Positions 1-12,300 of a DNA stretch of 64,000 nt are shown here, piece by piece. The stretch is from NCBI GenBank assembly GCA_027972325.1, contig JAPMOS010000001.1, positions 1,087,001 to 1,151,000 of the forward strand, written 5' to 3'. Positions within the stretch are counted from its first letter, which is position 1. Each line of letters begins with the position of its first letter. The notes under the pieces are model-generated. The model made no database searches and was not told the origin of the DNA. It saw only the letters and a list, made by a program, of their open reading frames with translations. The DNA comes from Paratrimastix pyriformis. Taxonomy: Eukaryota; Preaxostyla; Paratrimastigidae. The translations under genes were made by a program, and so were the position numbers.

Positions 1-51
1 GATGATGCCGCCCCCGCCCCCGCCCCCGCCCCCAGCCCCCAAGCGCTCGTA
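1..51 (+). CDS. Possible 3' end of an upstream proline-rich gene
   Basis: The first bases are a short GC-rich repeat that in frame 2 reads as a run of prolines followed by A-P-K-R-S and a TAA stop at 49-51. This could be the C-terminus of a gene that begins outside the window, like the proline-rich tails seen elsewhere here. There is no homology to support it, and a poly-CCG stretch is open in several frames. It could equally be non-coding. Nothing else is recognisable between 52 and 183. Confidence 0.2.
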
Positions 52-183
52 AGGGGCCGTCCCGCCCCGGTGGGCTGGTTGGTGGTGTACAGCCAATGTA
101 GTTTCGCGTCTTCAACAAGACTTGTGTACGGTGTGCCGCTGGCTGGCTGGAGGGGAAGGGTGGGGGGAGAGGGGGGGGGCCGG

Positions 184-3100
184 TCACCCGACGGGGAAGC
201 AGCGCAGGGTGTGGTCGGCCCCGCCCACGGCCAGCCAGCAGGGCTCCCGCTCCCCCTGGGGGGCCAGCCCCGGGGCGAAGAAGGCCATGCAGCTGACGGC
301 CTCGCTGGGCCGGCACGGGGCAGCCCTGGCCGGAAGACCAACCGTGAGCGGGTCCCGAGGCCAGCCACCACAACCACCCCTCATCAGGCACATGCCCCCC
401 ACACACACACACACACCCCTTGGGTCGGAGGGGAGAGGCGGAGGGAGCTGCAGACTGGGGCGGCATGTCCAGCTCGGCCACGCGCACCGGGGGGGCCGCA
501 TGGGCCGCCGCCTGGTCGCCCTCCTCCGCGGGGGTCGGGTCCACCGCGCATCGGCGCAGGACGACCTCCCCGCTGGCCAGCCCGATGGCCAGCAGGCAGC
601 AGCCCTCGCCCGCCTCGGTCGCGGCCATGCCGGTGGCCATCCCCGGGGCCACCAGGGAGGGCCGCACCGCCCCCGGGTCGGGCGTGGAGCCCTGGGGGGG
701 CAGCAGAGCCACGGACAGCAGCCGGGGCGGGTTGGTGAGGGGCGTGCGGAGGGCGGGCTGCTCGAAGGGGCTCGGGGCGCTCAGGGCGGCCGCCTGGTGG
801 GGGGCCATCGCGGGCCCGCCCTCGGCGAGGGCCTCGGCCGCGGGGGCGGTCGGTACCAGCCGGGTGGGCAGCCGGAAGAAGAAGACCTCCCCCCGACACG
901 TGGCCGCCGCCAGGACCAGGTGGCCCGCCCGGGCCGGGAAGGGCAGCCAGGCCAGGGCCGTGACGGGGTCCGGCAGGCCCACCGCGTGGAGGATGGTCGC
1001 TGTGCCGCCCCAGGCGCGGCCGTTCCAGTCCCAGGGGGCCGGATGAGAGGTGGGCAGGATGCAGGATGGGGCTGCTGATCGCGGGCTGAGGTCTGGGCCG
1101 GGCAGACCCTTGTCCGCGGCCCGTTCGGCCTCGCCGCTGCGGCGTTCGATGAGGAGCATGCAGAGGCGCCCCTCGCCCCCGCCCGTCGCCAGAATAGTGC
1201 CCGCTGCGGGGCCACAGGCCCCTGCAGCAGCCGTCCATGCGAGGGCATCAGTCGCGGGCAAGGGCAACCCACCGAGAGCCGGGTGGCGGATGGGGCTTTC
1301 GGGCGGGGGAGGGAGGATCCGGGTGAGCGGACCGTCAGTCGGGCGGGCGAGGATGACGTCGTGCGGGGCGAAGGCCATGCAGCTGACGGTGGCCTCGTGG
1401 AGGCGCTCGAGGATGAGCCTGGGCCAGGTGGCCCCCACCCGCCACACCGAGACCACCCCGCCCTTGCTGCACGTGCTCAGCGACCCCGAGCTCACGTAGA
1501 GCCCGTTGGGCGAGGCCGCCACCGCGGTCGCCTCGGTCGGGGGGCCGTACCTGCACAGGTCGGGCGTGTGCGTGTATGCGTGCGTCTGTGGTGGACGGGG
1601 GAGCGGGGGAGCGGGGGAGCGGGGGAGCGGGGGAGCGGGGGAGCGGGGAGCGGGGAGCGGGGGAGCGGGGAGCGGGGAGCGGGGAGCGGGGAGCGGGGAG
1701 CGGGGAGCGGGGAGCGGGGAGCGGGGAGCGGGGGAGCGGGGGAGTGGGGAGCACAGACAGCTGGCGGATCTCGGGCCAGACGGTGCGCTCCATGAGGGTC
1801 TCTTCGGTCGGGGCCCAATGGCCCTCCTCCTCCCCGGTATCGGCCTCCTCGTCGGGCCGTGGCGGCGGCATGTTGGCCGGCGACAGGGGCATGTAGGTGC
1901 GGGGGCAGGTCCTGCGTGAAGAGGTACGCCCCTGCGGCGGGTGGGCGTGTGGGCGTGCGGGCGTGACGTCGGACGTGGGGCCGGGTCTGGCAGGTGGGCG
2001 GGAGCTCCTCCTCCCGGAAACTATGGAAAGGTCCATCCTCGTCCCCATCCTCGTCCCCATCCTCGTCCCCCATCCTCGTCCCCCCATCCCTCGTCCCCCC
2101 ACCAAGGGAGTGAGCGGACCGCGGGGCAGGATGGCCCGGTTGGCCAGGTTCTGGGGGGTGATCTCGCCCGCAAAGTGGGCGGTGGCATCCTGAGCCACCC
2201 CGATCAGTGCCGGGCAGCCCCAAGGAGAGCGGGTGAGGACCGGGGGGGGGGGGAGGGGGAGGGAAGGAAAGGGCGATCGAAGAGCATGGCCGCTGGTGCG
2301 GACCAGGACCGGCCTGGGGACAAGCCCGGGGCGGGGCAGCAGGCCGCCCAGCTGGGCCAGGAAGAGCCGCGTCCCCTCGAAGACCCGCAGGCACTGCGGG
2401 GGGGCAGACCCGGGGCAGGGCGTTGTTGAGCGATCCGTAGTACGGCGGTGACGAAGAACAGATGCCCTGGGGTGGCGGGCGGACCTTCTCGTCGGCGGCC
2501 GTGACGAAGCGGAGCGCGGACCAGGCGGCCGGCTGGGCGGGAGACGCGGCCACGGACTGGCAGGGCAGCACGGCCGCCCCGTAGAGGGCGTGCCCATGGA
2601 CCAGGGGCCGCCCCACCTCGTGCCACGTCAGCGCCGCGCCCTCTCGGCGGGGCGCGTAGAGGCGGCACGTCTGGTCGGCGCTGGGCACGGACAGCAGACA
2701 GGGTCAGAAGGCCGTGTTCCCCTCCATCACCCTCCCCCCTCCAGCACGTGCCACCCGCGCGCACAGACAGGTACTCAGCCCCCGCTTGCCAGGACTGGGC
2801 CGCCGAGAGACCTGGCTGTGAGGAGGACGTGGGCCTCGGGACACCAGGCCAGGGACACCACGGCGCCCACATGCCCCGAGACCTGAAGTCACCCCAAACC
2901 AAACCCGGTCACCAGCACCTTGGTGAGGAAGAGCCGCTGCGCTGCCCTGCCAGAGAGGTGGGGGTGGAAGCCGAGCGGACCGTGGGGGCGGCCTTCCAGA
3001 TGACCTCGCTCAGCTCGACCTCCCCGTCGTCGCCATCCTCGCCGATCTCCTCCAAGTCCGGCCCGACTCCCTCGAGCCCCTGCCCGGCCGCTGGAGGGAA

Positions 3101-5050
3101 CCCCCGGAGGGCCGGGCCGCCACCGGGGCGCGCGGCGGCAGCGTCCTGGTCCCCGTCGGACTGGCTCTCGTCGTCCTCGTTGTCCTCCTCGGCCGCCGCG
3201 GGACCCTTGGCTTTTGCAGGAGTGGAGGCCTTCGCGGCCCCGGCACCCTCCTCGTCGCCACCATAGGCGGCCCCCTCAGCCGTGGCACGGGCCCGCTGCT
3301 CGCGGAGGTAGTCCTCCTGAGCCCGTCGCTCGGCCAGCAGTTGCATGTGCTGACTGCGGGTGCACCGCCGCCGGCGCCACAGCACGAAGGCCCCGTTGAA
3401 GCGGGCCGCCAGGATGGCGTCTCCGGGCCGCGAGAAGCAGGCCGCTGGTTTGCCGGCATTCCCCCACAGGGGAGGGGAAGGGCGGTGGGGTGACCCGTCG
3501 ATTCTTGGGGGAGTCGGGACGCAAGCGGCAGCAGGGGCGAGGGGCGGACCGGTGAAGCCGAGGGTGCTCTCGGAGGCCGCCCCGCCCAGGCAAACCTCGT
3601 TGATCCAGAGGCCCGTGGCCGGGTCGGGGCGCCACAGCATGGACAGCGAGTCCATCGAGGCCGACAGCAGCGAGCGCCCTTGGTGCCACCGCAGGGCACC
3701 CCCGCTCCCGGAGAGGGTCGTCTGCATGTGCGCATGCGTGGGTGGCGTGAAGGATGGGCGATGGAGCATGCACGCGAAGGGGAGGGACCGAGCGGAGTGG
3801 TGGCTGAAGGGGGCGGGCAAGGCCCGGGCCAGACCGAGTAAGTGCGGCCCGAGGCAACCGACGCAGGCCCGCTGGGCCGCCCGGAGGCGGGGCCGGCCGG
3901 CTCTTCGGGAGTCGCGGCGGGAACCCGGGAGCGCGTGGGCATGGCCCACTGGACGGTAGAGACCCACCCCGTGTGGCCCGAGAGGACCGCCTCCTGGCCG
4001 CCCTGCACCTCGGCCTCCGATCCCTTCCCCACCGACGGGGGTGCGCCCGCCGGGGCGTCGAATGCCCACAGCCGGATCACGGCGTCCGAGGAGGCGCTGG
4101 CCAGGAGAAGCTGCAGGCGCGCCGGCTCGGTTGGGGTGGAGCGCACCAGGGTGGGCACGTGGGCGAAGGCCAGCGAACGAATCCACCCCCGGTGGCCGAC
4201 GAGCGTCCCGACCGTGGAAAACTGCGTGAAGGGCGGGGGCAACGACCGGAACGGCCAGGGAGTATGAGGCCCGGCGAGTAGGGGGTGGCAACGAGCAGAC
4301 CTGTGTTTGGAGAGGTGACTCAGAGGAAGGCGAGGGATCCACTCGGCCAAGGGCGTAGTAGATCTTCCGGTCGACGGCGCCCATGGCCAACAGTACCCGG
4401 AGTCCCTCCTCTGGGGGGGGTGCCGTTGCCTGTGCCGGGGTGGACGACGCGTCCAATGCGGCGGCATCCACCAGAGCCAGAGCCACCGACTCGACAAAGA
4501 GGGGCCTGAAGGGGATTGTCTGGACGAGGGACCAGGGCTGCCCCCGGGCCGGCCGGTGCCAGAGACGGACGGTGGAGTCAGCGGCGGCCGAAGCCACGAG
4601 ATGCCCCCCCGATGGCAGAAGAACTACGGGAAAAGTGCCCCATAAAAGAGGCAAGAGGGATGCCGAGCAGACCATGGGAGACCGAGGTCACCGACTCAGC
4701 GTGCCCCAAAAGCTGGGCAGAGCATACCCACTGGTAATCCCGTTCATGTCAGATATTGTGGCTCCGGATGGGCAACCAGACCTGGCCCTCACGATTTTCC
4801 CACACGCGAAGGGTCCCGTCACTCCCAGCGGAGAGGAGTTCATCTTCAGGAGCAGTAAAGCGGTGCTGATAACCTGAAACGACCAATGATGAGATGATTC
4901 GAAGCATGGCCGGACAAACAAACCTCGCTGATTATTTTGAAGCCAGTGCACAGAGGTGCAGTGCCCCTTGTGAGCAGAAATCAATGCGGTGGTGATGACC
5001 CGGGAAGGATCGTACAGTGCAATCATGTTACGTGCAGCATAGGCAACCAT
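184..5050 (-). CDS. ELP2: Elongator complex protein 2 (ELP2), WD40-repeat scaffold
   Basis: ELP2 is the double seven-bladed WD40 subunit of Elongator, which modifies wobble uridines of tRNA. Conserved stretches appear in order: SVGCNRNP and MVAYAARNMIALYDPS at the N-terminus, VGHRGWIRSLAF, LSGHTGWVSTVQW, LLSASMDSLSMLW with LWINEVCLGG, FNGAFVLW, VSGHVGAVVSLAW, SADQTCRLYAP, TWHEVGRPLVHGHALYG, FVTAADEK/CLRVF, TVWPEIRQL/YG, and a C-terminal blade ending CFPVG before the stop at 184. Introns lie for example at 1000-1107, 1551-1758 and 2394-2484. Each opens with GTCTGC, GTCTGT or GTCCGC, and removal restores the conserved reading (ADEK-CLRVF; WPEIRQL-YG). A roughly 120-residue acidic/charged insertion follows FNGAFVLW. 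Homology continues upstream of Met at 5050 to about 5105 without an in-frame ATG, so a short 5' exon may be missing. Confidence 0.9.
1601..1746. repeat. GAGCGGGG(G) minisatellite inside an ELP2 intron
   Basis: About 145 bases of 7-8 base units alternating gagcggggg and gagcgggg. It lies wholly within ELP2 intron 1551-1758, whose borders are fixed by the conserved WPEIRQL-YG join. The dense G-runs on the plus strand could form G-quadruplexes. In the transcript the array reads as C-rich. Confidence 0.85.
2034..2100. repeat. CTCGTCCCCAT short tandem repeat in ELP2 intron
   Basis: Roughly six degenerate copies of an 11-12 base unit, ctcgtccccat. They lie between ELP2 exons, in the transcribed (minus) region. 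No conserved ELP2 residues are encoded here. Confidence 0.7.
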
Positions 5051-5237
5051 CCCGCATGAGCCCCATGAAATTGATTCGGGATTACGGTTGCAGCCAACAG
5101 AAAGGAATGGAATCTGATGCTCCAGTTCAGCTCGGCAGCGAAAAATTTTGACGGTTCCTGCGAGACCAGCGTCCAGAGCCCCGGCTGAAGTTCCAAAGTC
5201 GAAACGTTTGGAAAGGCTGCTGCGCTTGGCCTCTCCG

Positions 5238-8200
5238 ATGCACCAAGCGCAATTTGTATTTGTAGTTCACTCTGAAATTGATGGAAAGAAATATCGGATG
5301 GTACTCAGCGACCCTCGCGTTCCAATCAGTAAAATTAAGCGCTCGCTTGCCAAAATGACAGGAACGCCCGCTTCTGGTCTGCTGGAGGACAGCGGCTTAC
5401 TCATCACCAACTTGTCGATAGAGCAAGCGCTCGTCCTTGGCGACGCACCGCTCACAGATGCTATTCGAGTTTGCGACTCTGGAATCACCGAAGATTCTGT
5501 GGTCCTTCTCCGACCGGCCATCCCCCAGAATTTTGCATTCGTTGTGACATCTGCGTTGGATGGCCGTGGATTTCGGATGGTTTTCAAGCAAAGCGAGGTG
5601 GCCACCCACCGCGTGGGGCAGCTGAAGGCCACCCTGGGGGCCCAGGTGGGCATGGCCCCCAACGGTCCGGTGCCCCTCCGCGTCTCCTCCTTTTCACGAC
5701 ACCTCCTTTGCTGGCCCAGAGGTCTTGCTGAGCCTCGGGGGCCGCGTCCTGGACGAGCGGGCCTCGATCCTCGAGAGCGGCATCACCCCCGACTGCCGGG
5801 TCGAGCTGCGCCCCGCCCTGGCCGCCCCAGGCGAGCCCGTCCGTCACCCGCTCGCACCGCCTCGCCTCGTTCGGATGGGTGGATGGACACGCGATTCGTC
5901 TCGCCGTTTCCCTCCCTCCGGTCGACCGGCCTCCAACCCGCCGCTTGGGTTCATCATCTGTATGTCCTGTGCCCTTCTCCTCTGCCCCTGTGATGTGGGT
6001 GGGCGCCGGCCAGGCTGCTGCTGCCGTGGGGTATCCCCAGACGGCCCGCGCCGCTCGCCCCCGTCGACCGGACTCGCCGCCGCCTGTGGGGCCTCTCTCG
6101 GCCCGGGAACGGTCGGCCTCGGGCTCGACGGCGACCAGCCTCACCACCGCCGCCTCGGCCGCCCCCGCCCCCCGGGGACCCGGGGCGATGATGCCCTCCG
6201 CATCCATGGTGCCCTCCGCATCCATGGTGCCCTCCGCATCCATGGTGCCCTCCGCATCCATGGTGCCCTCCTCGGCCTCGGTGGCCTCGGCCACGGGGGG
6301 CCTGGGCATGGGCCTGAGTCATGTCTCGGCCCCGGCCGAGCGGCTCCCGCAGCTGGGGAACGCGGCCAGCCCCGAGCGGGGCGGCGGCCTGGGTGGGGTG
6401 GCCGACTCGGCCCGGCGGGCCCTCCCACGCGCCTCGCCCCCCGCGGCCGAGCGGCTCTCGCTGGGGTTCCCTCCCGCCTCGGCAGCTGCCCCCGCCCGCG
6501 ACCGGCCCGGCCCCGGCTGGCCGGGTCTGACACCGCTGCTGGAGAGCGGGAGCCCCATGTCGCCCCGCCAGTCCCAGGCCCAGGCCCAGGCAGCCGGCCC
6601 GGTGGCCACGGCCACACCCCCAGCGGCCGGAGGGGGCGCAACGCCCCGGGTGGCTCTGCTCGCCTCCCCGTCCCCGTCTCCATCCCCCTCCTTTGGGCGC
6701 GCCGCCGGTCGCCCCTCCGCCACCACGGGGCCCGCCCCCCTCGGAACGCCCCCCTACCCCCAGCCCCAGCCATACAGTCCCCAGCCCCAGCCGTATCCCC
6801 AGCCGTATCCCCAGCCCCAGCCCCAGCCGCTGTACGGTGGTGGAAGTTCCCGTTCGCCGGGGCCCGCCGACGGGGCCTGGGGCGATGACCGGGAAGGGGA
6901 CGGGTGGGCCTCGGCCACCTCGCCCCCCGTGCCCACCCTGCACCGGGGCGCCCCGCCCTCCCGGGCGACGCCCCCGCTGCACCGGGCGCCCCTCGAGAAC
7001 AACAGCCCCATCCAGGGTCCCACCCCGGGCGGCTCCGCCTTCGTCGGCCCCCACCCCGGCCAGGCCTCCGCCAGCAGCGGCAGCCCCGACCTGCCGGCCG
7101 GCCCCGGGCCCCACGGCGGGGCGGCCTCGACCCCTCCCCACCCGCGCTTCCCGGGGGCCTCACCGCCCCTCCCGGGCAGCTCGCCGCCCGCCGACCAGCC
7201 CCCCGCCCGAGTGGCGCCCGCCCCGGGGCTCCCGGTGCCCTTCCTCTCGCACCCGGCCGAGCCGCCCCTGCAGCCGCCGCCCCGGTCGGGCCGCATCCCC
7301 ACCCCACGCTCGCACCTGCCCGGGGGCACCCCCCGAACCAGCAGCCCCCAGCCGGGCGGCGCCGGCGCACTCCCAGCCGCAGCGGCGGCAAGCGCGGCCC
7401 CCACCCTCAACGGGACCCCCTCCGAGGGGCGCCTCTTCGGCCTCGCCCAGGGCCCGCCCGCCGCCCCGGCCCCGGCGGCCGGCCCGCACTCGCCCCGGCC
7501 CCCAGCTGAGGGTTTCCGGGCGGGCAGCCCCCGGCTGGCAAGCGGCGGTGGCCCCGGGCCCCTGCTGCTGCGCGGGGAGAGCCCCTCGCCCTCACCCGCC
7601 CCATCGCCCCGCCACGCGGGCCGCCACCCCCACCTGCGCCACGGCCACCGCCGCCCCGACCGCCCCGATGCCTCGCCCGCGGAGGCCCCTGAGGGCGCCG
7701 AGCCCGCAGCGGGGGCGCCCAAGGAGAGTGCCCGGGCGGGGGGGCCCGAGGGCGGCGAGGAGCAGCAGGACCGCAGCCCGCGCCCCGACCGGGTGGCCGC
7801 CCCCATCACCGGGCCGCCCGGGGCCGCCGCCTCCCCCGCCCCTCCCCTCGAGGCCGCACCGGGGGCTCCGGCGGCTCCGGGGGCAGGGCGGCCCAAGGCC
7901 GCGGGTGGGGCGCCCCCCGAGGACGTCCTTGTAAACACATTCCGGCGCCGCGTCCGGCCGGCCGCCTCTGCCTCCGCCTCCGCCTCCGCCTCCGCCTCCC
8001 CGGTCCCCGCCGCCCCCGCCGCCGCCACGCCCTCGCCGCAAGCCTCCTCTTCCGGCGCCCCTTCCGGCGCCCAGGCGGCCGCCCCGCCCCAGGCACAGCC
8101 TGAACAGGCGGTGGGGTCCGAGGGTCCCGAGGCTGCTCAGCGGGCCGCGGAGGCCCCCAGCAGGCATCGGCACCACCCCCAGCCCGGCCCCGAGGGGGAC

Positions 8201-9303
8201 GAGGCCACGCCCCGGACACACAGGGGCGGCCCCGAGGCGGCCGACGGGCACCTGGAGACCCCGTCCCCCACGCCCCGCTCGCCCCACGGGCACGCGCCTC
8301 ACGGCCACCACCACGTCCGCTCGGGCAGCCGGCCCGGGGGCGGCCACTCCTCCTCCCGCCGCGCCCTGACCCCCGCCAGCAGGGACCCGCCGCACCCGCA
8401 CCCGCACAACAGCAGCCACCCACACAGCAGCCACCCACACAGCAGCAGCCCCCATCGGATGCCACCCCCGCCGCGGGGCCGGGTGAGGCGAAGGGAGACG
8501 GCGGACCCGCCCCAGCCATGGCCCCGCCACCGCAGCCCCACTCGCCCCGGGCGGCCCTCGTGGGCACAGCCGGCACGCCCCCGCCCCCACGCGCCCAGGC
8601 CCCTCAAGGTCGGCCATCCCGCACCCACCCACCCATCCTCCCCTTCCCTAAGACGCACCCATCCGCCTTCCCCGCCCCAGCCCCTCGCCCCTCGCCCCGC
8701 CCACCGGCCGATCGGGACCCGATCACCCGGGCCCAAACCTCCTCTGGCCCCGATCCTCCTCTGGACCCGATCATCCCGACTCATTGGCTGGGTGTGGGCT
8801 GGTCTTCCCGCAGCTTCGGCGGCCCCGACGGCCGCGGCCCCGTGCGAAGGCGCAGGCGAGGGCGAGGGCGAGGGCGAGGGCGAGGGGCTGCCGAGCACCC
8901 CCGAGGGGCCCCGGGGGGAGCCGCGGGACCCGGACCGGGGCGGGGTCGTGGGGGACCTGCTCGCGTCCGCCTGCCGGCTCAACAGGCCCCAGGACCCCGC
9001 CAGCACGCCCGCATTCGTGGGGCCCCACCCGGCCCTCTGCCTGCCCCAGGCACAGCCCCAGGCACAGCCCCAAACCCAACCCCAGCACGACGGGGGGCCG
9101 GCGGGGCCCGAGGGGGCCGGGTCTGCCCTGGAGGGGGAGGTGCGCCGGCTGGAGGCCCTCCTGGCCGGCCAGAGTCGCGAGCTGGAGGCCCTCCGCCAGG
9201 CCAACAGGGTCCCCTCCCCCCTCGCCCTCTCACCCTCACCCGCACCCATCCCTCACCCTCACCCCTCACCCCTCACCCTCACCCGCACCATCCTCCGCCA
9301 CCT
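5238..9303 (+). CDS. Tandem ubiquitin-like protein with long disordered tail, 3' end lost in gap
   Basis: The first ATG is at 5238. Two consecutive ubiquitin-like folds follow. The first runs from FVFVVHSEIDGKKYRMVLSD to DSGITEDSVVLLRP. The second runs from FAFVVTSALDGRGFRMVF to ESGITPDCRVELRP. Each has the ubiquitin pattern of a hydrophobic strand, an I/V-x-x-L-K helix, L-x-x-x-G-x-x-L and a closing V-x-L strand. Exon 1 is 5238-5664, intron 5665-5719 (GTCCGG...CCAG), exon 2 5720-5838 and intron 5839-6013 (GTCCGT...CCAG); phases agree. From 6014 the protein becomes more than 800 residues of P/A/S/G-rich low complexity, with a PSASMV repeat and PQPQP and SSHPH tracts. A further exon from about 8814 ends in an acidic, then coiled-coil stretch (EVRRLEALLAG, RELEALRQANR) just before the gap. 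UBL scaffolds often bind the proteasome or ubiquitin receptors, but no specific function can be assigned. Confidence 0.7.
6187..6275 (+). repeat. 18-bp coding minisatellite encoding PSASMV
   Basis: Nearly five perfect copies of an 18-base unit (tccatggtgccctccgca) in frame, giving repeated M-V-P-S-A-S in the disordered tail. Near identity between copies suggests recent slippage. Confidence 0.9.
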
Positions 9304-9320
9304 NNNNNNNNNNNNNNNNN
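9304..9320. other. Assembly gap of 17 Ns between two convergent genes
   Basis: Seventeen Ns. The ubiquitin-like gene is still open on the left. On the right, the minus-strand mosaic gene is still open as it enters the gap. Neither stop codon is visible, so the true missing sequence is probably longer than 17 bases and holds both 3' ends. Confidence 0.95.
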
Positions 9321-12300
9321 CCCAGGCCGAGGGCCCGGACGGACCCCCCGGTGCAGCTCCAGCGGACCCCCTCGTCGGCCGCCGTGAGGGCCGCCCCGTC
9401 CCAGAGGAGGCCACCCGCCGGGCTGGTGGTGCCGCCGCCGCCGCCCTCGTCACCCTCGCCCCCGTCGTCGTCCGTGCAGCCGATCCGATTGCCGAGGGCG
9501 TCCCGGGGGGTCAGCGCCACCGCCAGCAGCTCGCCCGCCACCACCCGGCCGGGCGCCAGGGCCGAGCCGGCAGCCGGGTCCGCGGGGCCCGCCGCCACGG
9601 CCAGGCTGAAGGACCCGCCCCCACCAGGGCCCCGTCGGCCGCCAGGCGCACCTCCAGCGTCACCGCCTGGGCCGCCTGGGTGGGCAGCACCGTGGCCACG
9701 GAGCGGCCGGCCCCGTCGCAGGACCACTGCAGGCCGGGCGGCCCGCCCGCCCAGGTGACCGTGAAGGGGCTGGCCGCAGAAGCCACGCAGGGCACCAGGT
9801 TGCCCCACTGGTCCCGGCCCGCGATGGTCAGCGCGTACGGGGCCCCGCCACGGCCCTCAGGCCGGCCGTCGTGCAGCTGCTCAGGGCGGCCGTGATCGGA
9901 CCTGCCCAACAGCCGCCGGGCGTGGAAAGAGCGGGCAGACAGACATGATGAGGCCCCCGCGCCCCGAACCAACCGTTTGTGATGCCGTTGTGTTCGTGGG
10001 GGTGCGTGCTGGGGTGGATGCGCTGGCGAGGCGTCCGTGGTGTGTGGGGGGTGGCGCAGACCGGGCGTGACGGTGACCACCTGGGGCTCCGCCACCTCGG
10101 CCCCCTTCGGCTGGGCCGGTCCCGTTGGCCGCCACGACGCGCAGGGTGAAGTTGCCCGCCCGGGTGGGGCCGAAGACCCCATGAAGAGGGCCTCGTCCCC
10201 GCAGAAGCCGCTGGCCGCCGGGACGGGCGCCATCGGGTCCAGCATGGCCAGGGGCCCCAGCCAGTGGGCCGCGTCGGCGTCCGTGGTGATCGTCCCGCCC
10301 GTGGGCATCGCGCAGCTCATCCAGACGGCGGCCACCTCGGCGGCCGTGCCGGGGCTGGTCAGGACGCCCACCGTGCCCATGGCCAGGCGGCCCTGGCTCA
10401 GCGAGTACCCCAGGCCGGTCAGCGGGAGCAGCCCCAGCCCCGCCGTGGCCACGGGCACCTCCAGCCGCACCCAGCGGCCCGCGGGAGGCATCGCGGTCCC
10501 CATGTGGATGTAGCCCGGGGTCGGGTCGGCCTGCCCCCAGTAGGTGGTGGCGCTCGCCGAGGGCGTCTGCCATCGGATGCGGAGTGTGGCCCGGGCGGGT
10601 CGACCGGGTCCAGGTGCACCCAGGCGAAGAGGCGCCCCCGTCGGCAGCACGAAGCCCGGCGGAGGCGCCGCTGGGCGCGGGCCCGTGGAAGAAGAGCCCG
10701 TGCTGGGCGGGCTGGGCCTCGTCCCGGTGGCCCCCGGGCAGGCAGGCCCAGCGCAGGTCGGCCGGGGCGGAGGCGGAGGCGGCTGGGGTGGCGGCTGCGG
10801 CCCCGGCGGGCTGGTCCTCGCCCCAGGTGATCGCGAAGGGCCCGTCGGCCCACTGGGCCAGGCAGGTGTCCACGGTCCCCGCCGGGGTCAGGGCCGCGAT
10901 CAGCACCGCGAAGGGCGCCCCCGCCGCCGTCACCCGCGAGGCCACCAGCACCGAGTCGGCCGGGCTCACGGCTGCCCCGCCCCCGCGCGCCGGTCGGCAG
11001 ACAAAGCACCCCAGGGGCAGAGGAGAGAAGCAGAGGAAGCCAAGAGAGCGTCAGTGAACGCGCATCCTCGCCCTCATCATCCCTGCACGCCCACCCAGCC
11101 CAGCCCCCTGTCCACGCGGCCGGCCACCCAGCGCGAGGGCCAGGGCAGAGCAGCGGCGGCGGACCGGGCATGACGGGCACGGTGATGTCGGCCCCGATGG
11201 CCGCCCCGGCGTACGTGGTGGGCCGCAGGACGCGCAGCCCCCACTGGGCATCGGCGTTCAGGGTGGCCGCGAACCGGGCCGGCAGGTCGTCCGTGCAGCC
11301 CCAGCTCACCGCCGGGGCGACGGTCTGGCTCCAGCTCAGCCCGAAGGTGCTGCCCGCCGTGGCGGCCGTGCAGCGACCTCGTTGCCGCACCCGTCGCGGG
11401 CCCGGTAGACCACCAGCGGCTGTCCCTGCCACGGCCCGGCTCGGGGCGGCCACCGTGCACAGCGCCGCCACAATGGGGCCTGCGGACAGGGGGGGACATC
11501 GTGGTGAGTGATGGCGGTGGTGCTGGATGGCTGCGAGGAGAGGGATGGTCGAACGATGGGCCAGGTGGAGGAGTGGCAAGCGGGACGCGAGGGGGGCGAG
11601 CCCACGGACCGGGGACGACCGTCACGGAGCGGGTGATGGGCTCGGCACCTGTGGCCACGGTCAGCCGGAGGGTGTGCGGGCCAGCCTGGCAGGGGGCCGT
11701 GAACGAGGCCCAGTGGAGGGCGTCTGCCCCGCACGGCCGGCCGCCCAGCTCCACCGGGGGCAGCATGGGGTGCAGCAGGTCCGTGGCCCCCAGCATCGTC
11801 GGTCCGGTGGCCGCACCAGCACTGCCCATGGGCACCCAGGCCGCGTCTGTGGGCAGACCGCACTGGAACCAGGGCACCTCGCGCCCGCCGGCGGCCCCCA
11901 CGTAGCCCGAGGCCCCGAAGGCGGCCCGGCCCCCGGTGGCTGACCAGCCGAGGCCCGTCACCGGGCCCACCGCCGCTAGGCCCAGCTGGCCCTGGGTGGC
12001 CCCCACCCGCACCCAGCAGTCCGCGGGCACCTCGGCCATGGGCAGGGTCACCTGCCGGGCGGCGCCGCTGACCACCCAGCGCAGCGTCAGGGCGCTCGGC
12101 CGGGCCGCCGCGTCCAGGAAGACCCAGCTGTACATGAGGCTCTCCAGGCCGGGCGGGGTGGCCGCGAAGGCGGCCCCCGAGGTGAACCCGTGGCCCGCCT
12201 CGGCCCCCGCCCCCCCTGCCCCCGCTCCCGCCTCGGCATCCAGGTCGGCGGTCCGGTGGCCGCCCGAGGCGCAGCTCCACTGCAGGTCCGTCGGGGCGGC

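Noticed and set aside
384-1238. Long minus-strand frame overlapping the 3' part of ELP2
   Set aside because: It is a shadow in the wrong frame. Conserved ELP2 segments and splice joins use other frames, and long open frames are expected by chance in DNA this GC-rich.
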